Numbered from the stretch's first letter, positions 1-10,487 are shown. The stretch is 64,000 nucleotides of DNA from Bufo bufo (GCF_905171765.1 NC_053389.1:780710772-780774771), one strand, 5' to 3'. The notes: generated from the letters alone by a model not told the origin. A program made the numbers and translations.

Positions 1-196
1 TTCAGTGGAATCCAGACATCATGGTCTGTCCTATATCTGTCTATAACTATCAGGACCTTGTTGCAGTCATGTTCCCAAAACATGGATTCTCTAAGCTGTA
101 ATCAATGTAATGCTGACTAGACTGACATGTGGAGTCCGAGGGATCCCCTGGTCTTCACCTCTGTAGAAGAGGTGTAGACTTTGCTGCAGGAGGATC
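1..196. other. Left flank of LTR element; unclassified repeat
   Basis: No gene is visible. The last four bases (193-196, GATC) are repeated at 5688-5691, so this flank and the sequence from 5692 onward were joined before the LTR element inserted between them. The joined flank resembles the edge of another dispersed repeat, but I cannot name it. Confidence 0.5.
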
Positions 197-596
197 TGCA
201 ATGAGCAGGACACTGGGTCAGTTGGGGCTACTATGCAGTGGGTCAGATTTAGGTGTAACTAAGTTCGTGACGCCAGTTGCAGCTTGCGCAGGTACTGTAA
301 AAGGGCCCTTTAAGATGGTATAGCTCATGTACTAGGTTAGGAATGCCAGAGGGGGATATTGTCTCTGTATTGTGTCAACTGTGTCTCCTACCTTAGTACG
401 GCTGGACTCCTGTATCCTGGCTCACATGCAACAAATTGAGTGCTGTAAATAGGAGTAATGAAGGAATGATGGAATTCCACACAGAAAAGAGGGTCCAACT
501 TGTCTTTACTTGATGTTATAAGTGGCAGCTTTAGATCCATACAATTATACAGCAATAGTGTTTAGGTCCCAGCAGGTGTTGGCAATATGTGGCAGG

Positions 597-644
<48 letters not shown>

Positions 645-1270
645 TGCATCTAGTACATAAGCCTATAGATCTGGCAGGTATCTATCTTCTGCTCTGTCTT
701 GGGTTCTGCTTGGTTTGGGCCTGACTAGCTATGGAGGTACTTATCTTCTCCTTGTATTTGGAATCTGTTACTTACAGGACTGCTCGCAGGGAATGGTGGT
801 TTCGTCCTGGAGATCTGATAGTTCTGAAGATGTCTGCTTTATTTGTCATCCAGCTGAGGTAAGGCACTCAGGCTGGGAAGGTTGCTTTATGGGCCTCAGG
901 AAAGGCCTGAATCCTTGGTTGGGATCCCTGTTTCTGGGAGCTCCTATTCACACAGCCTACCCCAACAGGGGGTGGCTGGTACACTGCCTAGAACTTTCTG
1001 TCCTCCCTCTGAAGTAGGTTCTGGGAACATTCCACTCCTCCTCAGATGGGGGAAGCTAGCCTGGAATGATATATTCCAGTCTAGGTATACTAATCTGTCC
1101 TACAGACTATCTGCATATTGCCGCCACCTGCTGGTGTACATGAATATCACAACATATACATTCAATACAGGCAAATACAATATCAGAATAAACAAGATAT
1201 TAACACATTCACATCTTAACATCATGAAGCTGGGTGACAGAGTTTTAGTGACATACTCTGGGATGTTACA
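197..1270 (-). repeat. 3' LTR of the cold-shock LTR element
   Basis: This copy matches 4675-5687 almost throughout. It is longer because of an AT-dinucleotide expansion near 601-642 and a short insertion near 833-860. It contains a second copy, in the same orientation, of the primer-binding-site-like 13-mer TGGCGTCACGAAC (264-276). Confidence 0.9.
601..642. repeat. (AT)n microsatellite inside the 3' LTR
   Basis: About 21 uninterrupted AT units occur here. The 5' LTR lacks them at the corresponding place (near 5070), so the array arose or expanded after insertion. Confidence 0.95.
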
Positions 1271-2685
1271 TACCCGCTTACTTTAAGTGAAGCCGTCCTC
1301 GGCGTATATTAGGCGGTGCGGAATAGCTCTGGGTACCCAATTAATACAAAGTGCTGCGTGAATATACACATAAGACATTACATAGACAAAACATTGAACG
1401 GTTTCCTCGAGGTTCCTGCCCGCTAGCATAAGGTGTCCAACACACAGTTTCCTTATCTTGGTATAACCAGTGAACCTATAACTGCACAAAGCATGCATCG
1501 CTGACTGACTTTGTATGTTCTGGATCCTTTAAACATCAAAGAAAGCATGGGGGTGTCTTTACTCCGTAATCGCACCATTGTGTAATGCAAAGCCCGCAAA
1601 TAGAAGGGTGGCTTTATCCTGTTTTCCCTTCCCTGTATCATAGCCTGAAGAAATTTGGCTTATAGCACGATCACTATGATGTCTAAGAGGAAGCTAAATT
1701 GTGGCTCTAAGGCTTGTGGCGCCTTACCTTAGGCAAAAGGGCTCAGAAGGGGAGGTATGCGTCGTCTCCGTACACTTCTGGCAAGTCACAGGAGGAGGGT
1801 CTTTAATCCTGTGCGCTCCTGGAAATGAGACACCTCCGGATGGGAACAATCCGGAACATAAAACAAGCGGGAAGGAGCAGCCTAGGGCTTCTAACGATTC
1901 CTGAAGCAGCAGGGGTACCTGTGAAACTAGACCTGTCAGGACTTACAATTTGGTCCTACCCTGGGTACCTATGGGTATACTTCACCGGGTGTAGGCCATT
2001 GGTGTACAACGTCCGTATGAAGACAGTCCGTGTAAGGGGGGAGAGAACAAGAGCTGTGAAAAGGCACACTTTAGGTAAGTTGCTACAATTTTTGTTAAGT
2101 GCAATGGTAAGTGCAATCATGGTAGACAATACATAAAATCACATTGTGGCACCTGGAGAGATAATACACACAATGGGCAGGAAATCTTTAACGTTGCATA
2201 ACATTTGTAAACTGGTTACAATGACATAAGTTATAAAGTGCAAGCTTTTATGTTACAATAAAACATTTTATAAAATAGTGCAAATTCTATAAGTGCAAGG
2301 ATAGACTCCACAATAACTTGAGTCCGTATTCCTGGAAGTGCTTAAAGTTGCAGAATCCTCTGGAATCTGATAAAAGTTCCTTTGCAATCCACAGGGCAAA
2401 AGAGTCAATTGTAATCCAAAGGGTTAAAAGTTAATAGCAGCAGGCTATCAAGTAACCTGAGAAAGGGGATAAAACTTTCAACTTGGAGTTGAGGGGGTTA
2501 AGTGCTGATGGGGGGAGTCCTAACTGACATGACCATCTGGATGAGGACAGAACAATGGCAACCTGAAACACAAACGGTTAAAATGGCACACAAACAATGC
2601 CAACAGGTCCTCACCCGTCAGGTAGCAGTCCACGGAGTGGCTCCCAAAACAATGTCATTTGTTGACTTTCTTTAGTGGGGACACC
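1271..2685 (-). other. Internal non-coding part of LTR element
   Basis: This lies between the end of the cold-shock frame and the 3' LTR. Only short frames are present on either strand and none has recognisable motifs. No pol domain can be seen. It may be untranslated sequence or the scar of a replaced pol region. Confidence 0.5.
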
Positions 2686-3495
2686 TTATAGGTAGGCATC
2701 CATCTCCTCATCACTACTAGAGCTGCTGAACCTCCTCAGAGGTTGCTCTAGCCTCTGCTGGTGGCTTAAGGTGGTATTGACTGTAGTACGCCAGCGACCT
2801 CTACCTGTAACTGTAGGAATTGGCTGTACTGCTAGCCTGGAGAAGGTAGCTGTTGCCTGCTGCAGACCGGAATCCACAGCCGGTGTGGGGATTGGCAGAA
2901 CCTCTGGCTGCATGGGTGCAGGGAGAGCTGGAACAGATTGTGCAGACTGCTTCCAAGGGAGCGTATAGGGAGGCATAAAACACGGCTGCACCTTGGGATT
3001 AAATGTCAGCACACTGTTATTGATTTGTCCTACCCTCAGGGTTGGTGGCGGTGACAAACCCGGAATGAGAGTTGCAGGGGCTGGTTGAGGCTGTTCTCTG
3101 AAGATTAGGCGGCCGTCTGGGGTTTCCTGCAGGCACCTGGTCCTGGCCGCAGAGCCTGGATCTTCCTGCCAGGTCTCTGGGTTGATGGCAGGAGAGAGTG
3201 GTTTCTGTAGCAAGGTGACGCCAGTTGCAAAAAGTCCTTGCATGGACCGCATGGGGGTAAACTCAATCTGGTCCCCTGAATATAGATTATGCCGGGCCTG
3301 GGGCAAGTAGTGCCTTTTGACTGAACGGTGGCCTACGAACAATTCGGTGCCGGAGTGACTGTCCTGCACAAATCCAACACCACGTTCCACAGAGAACCAC
3401 AGGACAGTTCCGGTTCGTCGGGTGAGCTTGGGGTCTCCGGCCTGGGGGTTATCTATCACTTGCTTCACACATTCTTCAACCGCGGATTTGTATTC
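2686..3495 (-). CDS. Cold-shock (Y-box type) domain frame of LTR element
   Basis: This frame follows directly, in the same reading frame, after the amber codon that ends the gag-like frame. Counting from the GTG at 3468, residues about 19-88 read as a cold-shock domain. There is a GTVLWFSVERGVGFV segment matching the first strand and RNP1, then ELFVGHRSVK in the RNP2 position, then a long loop and SGDQIEF. The order and the long loop fit the Y-box protein type, which binds single-stranded RNA or DNA. The rest is proline- and glutamine-rich and ends in a serine/acidic tail (SSSSSDEEMD). No ATG lies between the amber codon and the domain, so independent initiation looks unlikely and stop readthrough, splicing or a non-AUG start would be needed. 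Domain identity is fairly secure; a role in packaging element RNA is inference. Confidence 0.75.
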   Translation of the reverse strand, partial: EYKSAVEECVKQVIDNPQAGDPKLTRRTGTVLWFSVERGVGFVQDSHSGTELFVGHRSVKRHYLPQARHNLYSGDQIEFTPMRSMQGLFATGVTLLQKPLSPAINPETWQEDPGSAARTRCLQETPDGRLIFREQPQPAPATLIPGLSPPPTLRVGQINNSVLTFNPKVQPCFMPPYTLPWKQSAQSVPALPAPMQPEVLPIPTPAVDSGLQQATATFSRLAVQPIPTVTGRGRWRTTVNTTLSHQQRLEQPLRRFSSSSSDEEMDAYL

Positions 3496-4446
3496 CTATG
3501 CGGTCTGGAGGCTGCGGAGCTGCTCATAGCTGGGCGGCGGAGTGGAATCTCCAGCCGCCTCCGCCGCACCATTTGGCGGTAGTGGCGTGGCAGGCCTAAG
3601 GTTAATGGCGGTTGCTGGGGTTTCGGGACGTGGCGGATGGATGGGCACGGACCGGGCCGGGGCCTCAGGGAGCGCGGCAGCTCCTACCTGTGGTTGCGGC
3701 CGGGCGGCCGGTTCCGGTGCCTTCTGGATGTCGTCAGGAGAGGCCATCTTCATCTGTGCGGTCGATGAGTTGTCGACTGGGGTAGCGACGTCAGCGACGT
3801 CCTCCGCGGGTGCAGACACGACATCCACCTCCATCTTCAGAGGTGCGTCGCCTTCCGCTGGAGCACTTGACAGAGCGGAGGGATCCACGGCCTCCGGGAA
3901 CTTGATCAGGTCTAAGTTCTTAGCAGCAGGAGCCGGGACTTCAGCCGCGGTCTCCTCCGGAATGCTGGGCAAGGTGAGGGGTGCTTCGGCCTTGGCTTGG
4001 GAGGAATCCACAGCCTCCAGCATGGTATAGAATATTGAGGGTCCACCTTTCTTTATGATCTGTGAGACATGGATCTCAGGCGGACGCTCCTCATAGACGG
4101 CTTCACCACATATCGCCATCTGATTCCAATTAGGCTGGGGAAACGCCATCTTGGCCTCCTCTTCCTTCTGGCAAATAGCAGGATCTGAGGGTGCAGCCCA
4201 AGGGGTGGAGACTTTATCACCTCGGTGCACAATAGAAAGCTCAAGGGGGGCAGGCTCGATTTTTCCCGCTCCTGAAGGGGCGTATTCGATATCTTCACGC
4301 TTTTCCTGAGGGGGTGTAGTCATATTTTCCTGCTTCTGGGGGGCGTATTCCTCATTTTCACGCTCCTGGGAGGGCGTTTCTGGATTTCTTTGTCTTTCAG
4401 CATGAAGATGCAGCGCTATCTTGGAACGAATATGGCGAATCTCCAC
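3496..4446 (-). CDS. Gag-like proline/alanine-rich frame with PPxY motif
   Basis: The open frame encodes 316 residues from a GTG; the first ATG in frame is at 4323, leaving 275 residues. The product is rich in proline, alanine and glutamate, and its N-terminal half has several charged repeats containing EEYAP or similar. Near the C-terminus (residues 304-307) is PPSY, a PPxY-type motif of the kind that recruits NEDD4-family ubiquitin ligases in retroviral Gag proteins. The frame ends at a single TAG (3496-3498) and continues open into the cold-shock frame. It is the first gene after the 5' LTR leader, the position of gag. I see no zinc knuckle and no major homology region, so 'gag-like' rests on position, composition and the late-domain motif. 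Confidence 0.6.
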   Translation of the reverse strand: MEIRHIRSKIALHLHAERQRNPETPSQERENEEYAPQKQENMTTPPQEKREDIEYAPSGAGKIEPAPLELSIVHRGDKVSTPWAAPSDPAICQKEEEAKMAFPQPNWNQMAICGEAVYEERPPEIHVSQIIKKGGPSIFYTMLEAVDSSQAKAEAPLTLPSIPEETAAEVPAPAAKNLDLIKFPEAVDPSALSSAPAEGDAPLKMEVDVVSAPAEDVADVATPVDNSSTAQMKMASPDDIQKAPEPAARPQPQVGAAALPEAPARSVPIHPPRPETPATAINLRPATPLPPNGAAEAAGDSTPPPSYEQLRSLQTA

Positions 4447-4651
4447 AATGCCGAATTAACTCTTCAAGTGCTGCAGCGCACGTGCAGCGCTTTCCTTGGC
4501 ACAGCAATGCAAGTAAGACAATCACTTTTTAAGCGGTTTTGGTACAATCTTCAGCCCTGATTGTTATACTGTGCAGCATGCGGTTTAAGTCTGTTTTTTG
4601 GTGCAATTAGATGCGGTTCTGCTGTTTAGGGATGGACACACAATACAATCC

Positions 4652-4669
4652 TATCCTGTTCGTGACGCC
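4652..4669 (-). promoter_or_regulatory. Candidate primer-binding site
   Basis: Five bases after the end of the 5' LTR the minus strand reads TGGCGTCACGAACAGGAT. It begins with TGG, as expected for pairing with a tRNA CCA end, and resembles a lysine-tRNA primer site with a small insertion. I cannot assign the tRNA exactly. The first 13 bases recur inside the LTR. Confidence 0.5.
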
Positions 4670-4674
4670 ACTTG

Positions 4675-5687
4675 ATGCAATGAGCAGGACACTGGGTCAG
4701 TTGGGGCTGCTATGCAGTGGTTCAGATTTAGGTGTAACTAAGTTTGTGACGCCAGTTGCAGCTTGCGCAGGTACTGTAAAAGGGCCCTTTAAGATGGTAT
4801 AGTTCATGTACTAGGTTAGGAATGCCAGAGGGGGATATTGTCTCTGTATTGTGTCAACGGTGTCTCCTACCTTAGTACGGCTGGACTCCTGTATCCTGGC
4901 TCACATGCAACAAATTAAGTGCTGTAAATAGGAGTAATGAAGGAATGATGGAATTCCACACAGAAAAGAGGGTCCAACTTGTCTTTACTTGATGTTATAA
5001 GTGGCAGCTTTAGATCCATACAATTATACAGCAATAGTCTTTAGGTCCCAGCAGGTGTTGGCAATATGTGGCATCTAGTACATAAGCCTATAGATCTGGC
5101 AGGTATCTATCTTCTGCTCTGTCTTGGGTTCTGCTTGGTTTGGGCCTGACTAGCTATGGAGGTACTTATCTTCTCCTTGTATTTGGAATCTGTTACTTAC
5201 AGGACTGCTCGCAGGGAATGGTGGTTTCGTCCTGGAGATCTAATAGTTCTGAAGATGGCTGATTTCTTTGCTGAGGTAAGGAACTCAGGCTGGGAAGGTT
5301 GCTTTTTGGGCCTCAAGAAAGGCCTGAATCCTTGGTTGGGATCCCTGTTTCTGGGAGCTCCTATTTACACAGCCTACCCTAACAGGGGGTGGCTGGTACA
5401 CTGCCTAGAACTTTCTGTCCTCCCTCTGAAGTAGGATCTGGGAACATTCCACTCCTCCTCAGATGGGGGAAGCTAGCCTGGAATGGTATATTCCAGTCTA
5501 GGTATACTAATCTGTCCTACAGACTATCTGCATATTGCCGCCACCTGCTGGTGTACATGAATATCACAACATATACATTCAATACAGGCAAATACAATAT
5601 CAGAATACACAAGATATTAACACATTCACATCTTAACATCATGAAGCTGGGTGACAGAGTTTTAGTGACATACTCTGGGATGTTACA
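4675..5687 (-). repeat. 5' LTR of the cold-shock LTR element
   Basis: The LTR spans 1013 bases with TG/CA termini on the minus strand, followed on the outside by the GATC target-site duplication (5688-5691). It is nearly identical to 197-1270. The promoter is expected here on the minus strand; I see no unambiguous TATA box. Confidence 0.9.
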
Positions 5688-5691
5688 GATC

Positions 5692-6731
5692 CCCCATTTG
5701 CGGTCCCTAGAATAGTCTAAGATTAGCAGCAGTAACGCTGTTATAGCAGTATCATGGTCAGGAATGGGGCAGTATGTGGTCATCAGGAGAGCAGTCAGAA
5801 TGAGACAGACCAAAAGAAAATATAGGAGCATAGGATAGGAACAGAGCTAAAGGTTAGCTCAGGAGTTAGAACAACAAGTAGCAGGCAGGTAATCCAAATG
5901 AAAAGGTGCAGTGTGCCCCAGTAATGGGTATTTGCAACTGTTTGGTACTGTACTTCTTTCTACCTGTAAGGGGCATTGGGTGTACCAACCAACCGGTGTG
6001 TCTTTTGCCTAGTCCTAAGGCCGTTATCTGATGGGAAGCACCAAGAGGTCAGACAATACTTGTAGTCTGTAAACAGGCAGATGCCTAGGCAGGCAGAGTT
6101 CATGCAATTCCGTGAAACTATCCAAGGTTAATGAAGGAAGGGTCAGTATGGTAGACAGACTAAAGTCAGGGCAGGCAGTGGAGTATCAGAATTGATAAAC
6201 AGGCAGAAGTTCAGTTGAATGGCAGACAATCAGAATAGCACAGTTTCTCTAATTAAACTAGTAAACTTAGGAGCCTAAGCTCAGGCAAGGAATGAGAGGG
6301 CAGCCAGCATTTATTGCAGAACCTGATTAACAATTAGAAGCAGCAGTGCAACTGCACACAGAGCAAGGAGAGGTGGTGATGGCAAACATGGGATTAGCAG
6401 TAATTCATTGTATAATGTTCCTAATAGAAGTATCGGGTCAGCAAGGGACACAGGCCTTCGATGGAACACTACCCCTCAGTTCTTTTCTCAACAACTCTGT
6501 GATGCTCTCCTGCTCTGTGGACCTAGGTATTCCATGAGGTGTTGTACCCTTATCACAAGTACCAATCACCTACACTACTAGCTAACTACATGCAGGAATA
6601 CTGCTGGCTTTATTTCCAGCAGCAGCTATTTCTAGTTTTGTATCAGCCTCAGACACTCCTGCTTCTGACCATGTGGCTTGTCTGCAATTCTAGTTGTGCT
6701 CTTCCAGTCATGTGCTCCAACTGTGCTTTCT
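5692..6731. other. Unclassified repeat-like flank
   Basis: No coding sequence is supported. The composition, with many cagg/ggcag steps, resembles leader or LTR sequence of Ty3/gypsy elements and is similar in style to 56130-56510, but no ends can be fixed. Confidence 0.35.
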
Positions 6732-6878
6732 ACAGCTTAACAACTTTTTTTTTTTATAATCAATATTTTTTTTTTCAATTTCAGCATATAAAAAAAAAAC
6801 GAGACAAGAAAAAGGCTAGGCAATAAAAATACAGAAATATACTCAAGCATATGTTACATAATTATCATTAACCGCTTT

Positions 6879-7313
6879 ACGTCCGCCCATAGGATATAAA
6901 CGTCCTATGGGTGGACGTCTATTTCTAAACGGACGTTCCAGAACGTCTTTTCAGAAAGTGCAGCTGCACGCTAATCGTGCAGCTGCTGATCGGGTTGCCT
7001 GCTGTCAGTGACAGCAGGGCAACCCTAAGACAAGGCAGGGACAGTGCCCAGGTGTCCCTGCCTTCTAGATCGCTGCAGACACAGCGCTCACCGAGCGCTG
7101 TGTCTGCAGAGAAGGAAGCGCTATGCGCTTCCTGTTCCGGCCCGGCGGTCATGTGACCGCCGTGACCGGAGAGTGCAGGGGCTGTGTGAGGTCTCTCAGA
7201 GACCTCGATCAGCCCTGCTCTGAGGCTGTACAGCGCTGGATTGCTGCTGTACAGCCTCTCTAGGGGTGCATTTGTCCTGTAACTGGGGCTACTATGTCAG
7301 CCCCAGTTACAGG
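6879..7313. repeat. Chain of eleven consecutive hairpins
   Basis: Inverted pairs follow one another almost without gaps. Examples are 6960-6970/6976-6986, 6992-7007/7009-7025, 7032-7043/7053-7064, 7073-7088/7094-7109 (16 bp perfect), 7113-7121/7125-7133, 7144-7151/7154-7161, 7222-7234/7246-7258 and 7276-7290/7299-7313 (15 bp perfect). Loops are 1 to 11 bases. The hairpins do not resemble each other in sequence. Confidence 0.9.
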
Positions 7314-7520
7314 AGAAATCAACAGTGAAAAAAAAAAAAAAAGTGAAGTAAATGTCCCCCAGAGGTCTTGTATGACCTTATGGGGGACGAAAAGTGTAAA
7401 ATAAAAAAAATAAAAATAAAAGGTTGAAAATAAAAAAATTAAAAAAGTTTCACATGTAAAAAAAAAAGTCCCCAAGTAAGGAATGAAAAAAAAAAGTTAA
7501 AAATAGAAAAAATAAAAAAA

Positions 7521-8460
7521 AGTATACATATTAGGTATTGCCGCGTCCGTAAAAACCAGCTCTATAAAAATATCACATGACCTAACCCCTCGGGTGAACA
7601 CCGTAAAAAAAAAAAAAAAAAAAACTGTGTCAAAACAAGCTATTTTTGTCACCTTGCATCACAAAAGGTGCAACACCAAGTGATCAAAAATGCGTAAGTC
7701 CCACAAAATAGTACCAATAAAACCGTCACCTCATCCCGCAAAAAATGAGCCCCTACATAAGAAAATCTCTCAAAAAATAAAAAAAACTATAGCTCTTAGA
7801 ACATGGAGACACTAAAACATCATTTTTTTGGTTTCAAAAATGCTATTTTTGTGTTAAAGTGAAACAAATAAAAAAAAGTATACATATTAGGTATTGCCGC
7901 ATCCGTAAAAACCAGCTCTATAAAAATATCACATGAGCTAACCCCTCGGGTGAACACCGTAAAAAATAAAATAAAATAACTGTGTCAAAACAAGCAATTT
8001 TTGTCACCTTGCATCACAAAAGGTGCAACACTAAGTGATCAAAAACGCGTATGTCCCACAAAATAGTACCAATAAAACCGTCACCTCATCCCGCAAAAAA
8101 TGAGCCCCTACATAAGAAAATCTCTCAAAAAATAAAAAAACTATAGCTCTCATAACATGGACACATTAAAACATAATTTTTTTGTTTCAAAAATGCTATT
8201 ATTGTGTAAAACTTTAATAAATGAGAAAAAGTATACATATTGGGTATCGCCACGTCCGTAACAATCTGCTCTATAAAAATGTCACTTGACTGAACCCCTC
8301 AGGTGAACGCTGTAAAAATAAATAAATAGAAACTGTGCTAAAACAACCAATTTTTTGGTCACCTTGCCCCATAAAGTGTTATAATGAATGATCAAAAAAT
8401 CATATGTACCCAAAAATAGTACTAATAAAACTGGCACCTTATCCCCTAGTTTCCAAAATG
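7521..8460. repeat. Three tandem ~355-bp units in piggyBac-like element
   Basis: The block beginning gtatacatattaggtattg recurs at about 7522, 7878 and 8231, each followed by the same order of segments (ctctataaaaatatcac, aacccctc, gtcaccttgc). The first two copies are very close and the third is diverged. The same block occurs once in the element at 29190. Confidence 0.85.
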
Positions 8461-9701
8461 GGGTCACTTCTTGGGAGTTTCTACTGTAAGGGTGCATCAG
8501 GGGGCTTCAAATGGGACATGGCATCTAAAAACCATGTGGAGTTCCTTTTCTTCTGCGCCCTGCCGTGTGCCCATACAGCAGTTTATGACCACATGTGGGG
8601 TGTTTCTGTAAACCGCAGAATCTGGGTAATAAATATTAAGTTTTGTTTGGCTGCTAACCATCGATGTGTTAAAGAAAAAAATTTATTAAAATGGGAAATC
8701 TGCCAAAAAAGTGAAATTTAAAAATTTGATCTCCATTTTCCTTTAATTCTTGTGGAACGCCTAAAGGGTTAACAAAGTTAGTAAAATCGGTTTTGAATAC
8801 CTTGAGGGGTGTAGTTTCTACAATGGGGTCATTTATGGGGGTATCCACTATGTAGGCCCCACAAAGTGACTTCAGACCTGAACTGGTCCTTAAAAAGTGG
8901 GTTTTGGCAATTTTCTTAAAAATTTGAAGAATTGCTTCTAAACTTCTAAGCCTTCTAACGTCCTAAAAAAATAAAATGACATTTCCAAAATGATGCCAAC
9001 ATAAAGTAGACATATGGGGAATGTTAAATAATAAATATTTTATGAGGTATCACTTTCTGTTTTAAAAGCAGAGAAATTGAAATTTAGAAAATTGCGAATT
9101 TTTAAAATTTTTGGGTAAATTTGGGATTTTTTCATAAATAAAGGTGAAATATTTTGACTCAAATTTATGACTATCATGAAGTACAATGTGTCACGAGAAA
9201 ACAATCTCTGAATGACTTGGATAAATAAAGGCGTTCCAAAGTTATTACCACATAAAGTGAGATATGTCAGTTTTGCAAAATTTGGCCTGGTCAGGAAGGG
9301 GGCAAATGGCCCAGATGGGAAGTGGTTAAATAACATCAAAATTCTATCCTTATCTTGCTTCATTTCTCATAACAAAAATAGATAAAAGAAAAATTATAAA
9401 CCCACCCCACCCTCGGTTGTCTTGGGAGTTTCTATAGAAGAAGTTGATTTCATGATCTCTTATCGGGGATTTCAAGCGTCCTTCCTTCATTTGTTTATTA
9501 ATTCTGCATTTTATACTTTTCCTTCCTTGCTCCTTTTCCCCCCTCTTTCCTCCTATCCATTTGCATTCCCTGTTTATTTTATCCTGCAGGCATATTCATA
9601 TCTCTGCACCCTATCACATAGGTTCTTCCACTCTTCAAAATTTGGTGGTCCGTCCGCCCCCCACTTTCTAGCCACTGGGTAGTGGACAGCTTAACAACTT
9701 T

Positions 9702-9949
9702 AATCTCATGTTTAAAAGGTCCTGTGCACCCACACATACTATCTAACAGTAATAACACAATTGGCCCAGGAGATGACAGCATAACATCATTGTTGTTCCC
9801 AACACACACACTCACAATACAATACAGTTATATTGGAGCTTTGCAATGCACATTAAATCACATTAGAGCAGTATATTCACAGGGTGTATCCAACTATCTC
9901 CAGTGCAGCTCATCTGCAATGTCCATTACATCCTGTCCAAGGTATATGA
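9702..9949. other. No recognisable feature
   Basis: This flanks the retro-insertion. I see no gene or repeat boundary before the Tc1 remnant begins. Confidence 0.4.
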
Positions 9950-10487
9950 CCCAAGATGGGTGGTGGCTGGGTCTTCCAGCATGACAACGACCTGAAACAC
10001 ACAGCCAGGGAAACTAAGGAGTGGCTCCATAAGAAGCATTTCAAGGTCCTGGAGTGGCCTAGCCAGTCTCTAGATCTGAAACAATCAAAAATCTTTAGAG
10101 GTAGCTGTAACTCAGTGTAGCACAGCGACAGCCCCAAAACCTGACAGATCTGGAGGAGATCTGTATGGAGGAGTGGGCCAAAATACCGGCTGCAGTGTGT
10201 GCAAACCTGGTCAAGAACTACAGGAAAGGTCTGACCTCTGTAATTGAAAACAAAGGTTTCTATACCAAATATTAAGTTCTATTTTTCTATTGTATCAAAT
10301 ACTTATTTCATGCAATAAAATGGTAATTATTTAAAAAACATGCAATGTTATTTTCTGGATTTTTTTTTCAATTCTGTCTCTCACATTTGTAACGTACCTA
10401 CGATAAAAAATTACAGACCTCTCCATTCTTTGTAGGTGGGAAAACTTGCAAAATTGCCAGTGTATCAAATACTTATTTTCCCCACTG
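9950..10487 (+). pseudogene. Tc1/mariner transposase 3' remnant with right inverted-repeat end
   Basis: From 9968 the plus strand encodes the segment around the second catalytic aspartate of Tc1 transposases ([13 protein letters not shown]), then EWPSQSLDL. The expected NPIENLW motif is destroyed by a frameshift near 10080. Recognisable residues continue in another frame to a TAA near 10275. The right terminus, ending ttattttccccactg before TA (10488-10489), is a typical Tc1-family inverted-repeat end. The 5' half of the element is missing, so it is dead. Confidence 0.85.

Larger units (their letters stand above)
197..5687 (-). mobile_element. Non-autonomous LTR retrotransposon with gag-like and cold-shock frames
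   Basis: Two direct copies of a roughly 1-kb sequence (197-1270 and 4675-5687) bound 3.4 kb of internal DNA. Read on the minus strand, the LTRs begin TGTAACATCCC and end CTCATTGCA, so they have canonical TG/CA termini. GATC flanks both sides (193-196 and 5688-5691) as a 4-bp target-site duplication, which proves the ends. The internal part holds a gag-like frame and a cold-shock frame. I see no protease, reverse transcriptase, RNase H or integrase, so the element must be mobilised in trans. The purine-rich run before the 3' LTR (1271-1286) is weak. By eye the LTRs differ by about 20 substitutions over 1 kb, plus an AT microsatellite and an indel, which suggests fairly recent insertion. Confidence 0.9.
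6872..9325. mobile_element. Non-autonomous piggyBac-like element, 2.45 kb
   Basis: TTAA at 6868-6871 and 9326-9329 is the piggyBac target duplication. The ends read CCGCTTTACG on the left and, on the opposite strand, CCACTTCCCA on the right. The right end resembles the left end of the autonomous element at 43641, including a 'gaccaggcca' block, so the two belong to related families in opposite orientation. No transposase frame is present. The left 450 bases are a chain of hairpins, and the middle has three tandem copies of a roughly 355-bp unit. Confidence 0.85.
6748..9685 (-). mobile_element. Retro-inserted segment with 16-bp TSD, host of a piggyBac element
   Basis: The 16-mer acagcttaacaacttt occurs at 6732-6747 and again at 9686-9701. 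A T-rich run follows the left copy, as expected for the poly(A) end of a LINE-type insertion on the minus strand. Only about 120 bases on the left and 360 on the right belong to the insertion itself. The middle is a later piggyBac-like element. The retroelement family cannot be read from these pieces. Confidence 0.7.

Noticed and set aside
1271..2685. Search for pol domains in the internal part of the cold-shock LTR element
   Set aside because: No YxDD, DSG or zinc-binding integrase pattern found in any frame, so no pol was annotated.
3542..4030. 162-codon frame on the plus strand opposite the gag-like frame
   Set aside because: It is the G+C-rich antisense shadow of the gag-like frame, with alanine/serine/glycine-rich low-complexity content and no motif.
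4652..4669. Assigning the primer-binding site to lysine tRNA
   Set aside because: Similarity needs internal gaps. The match is suggestive only, so the tRNA is left unnamed.
6346..6537. Short frame with an immunoglobulin-like SVMLSCSVD stretch
   Set aside because: Only 63 codons, no disulfide partner or flanking splice pattern, and it lies in repeat-like sequence.
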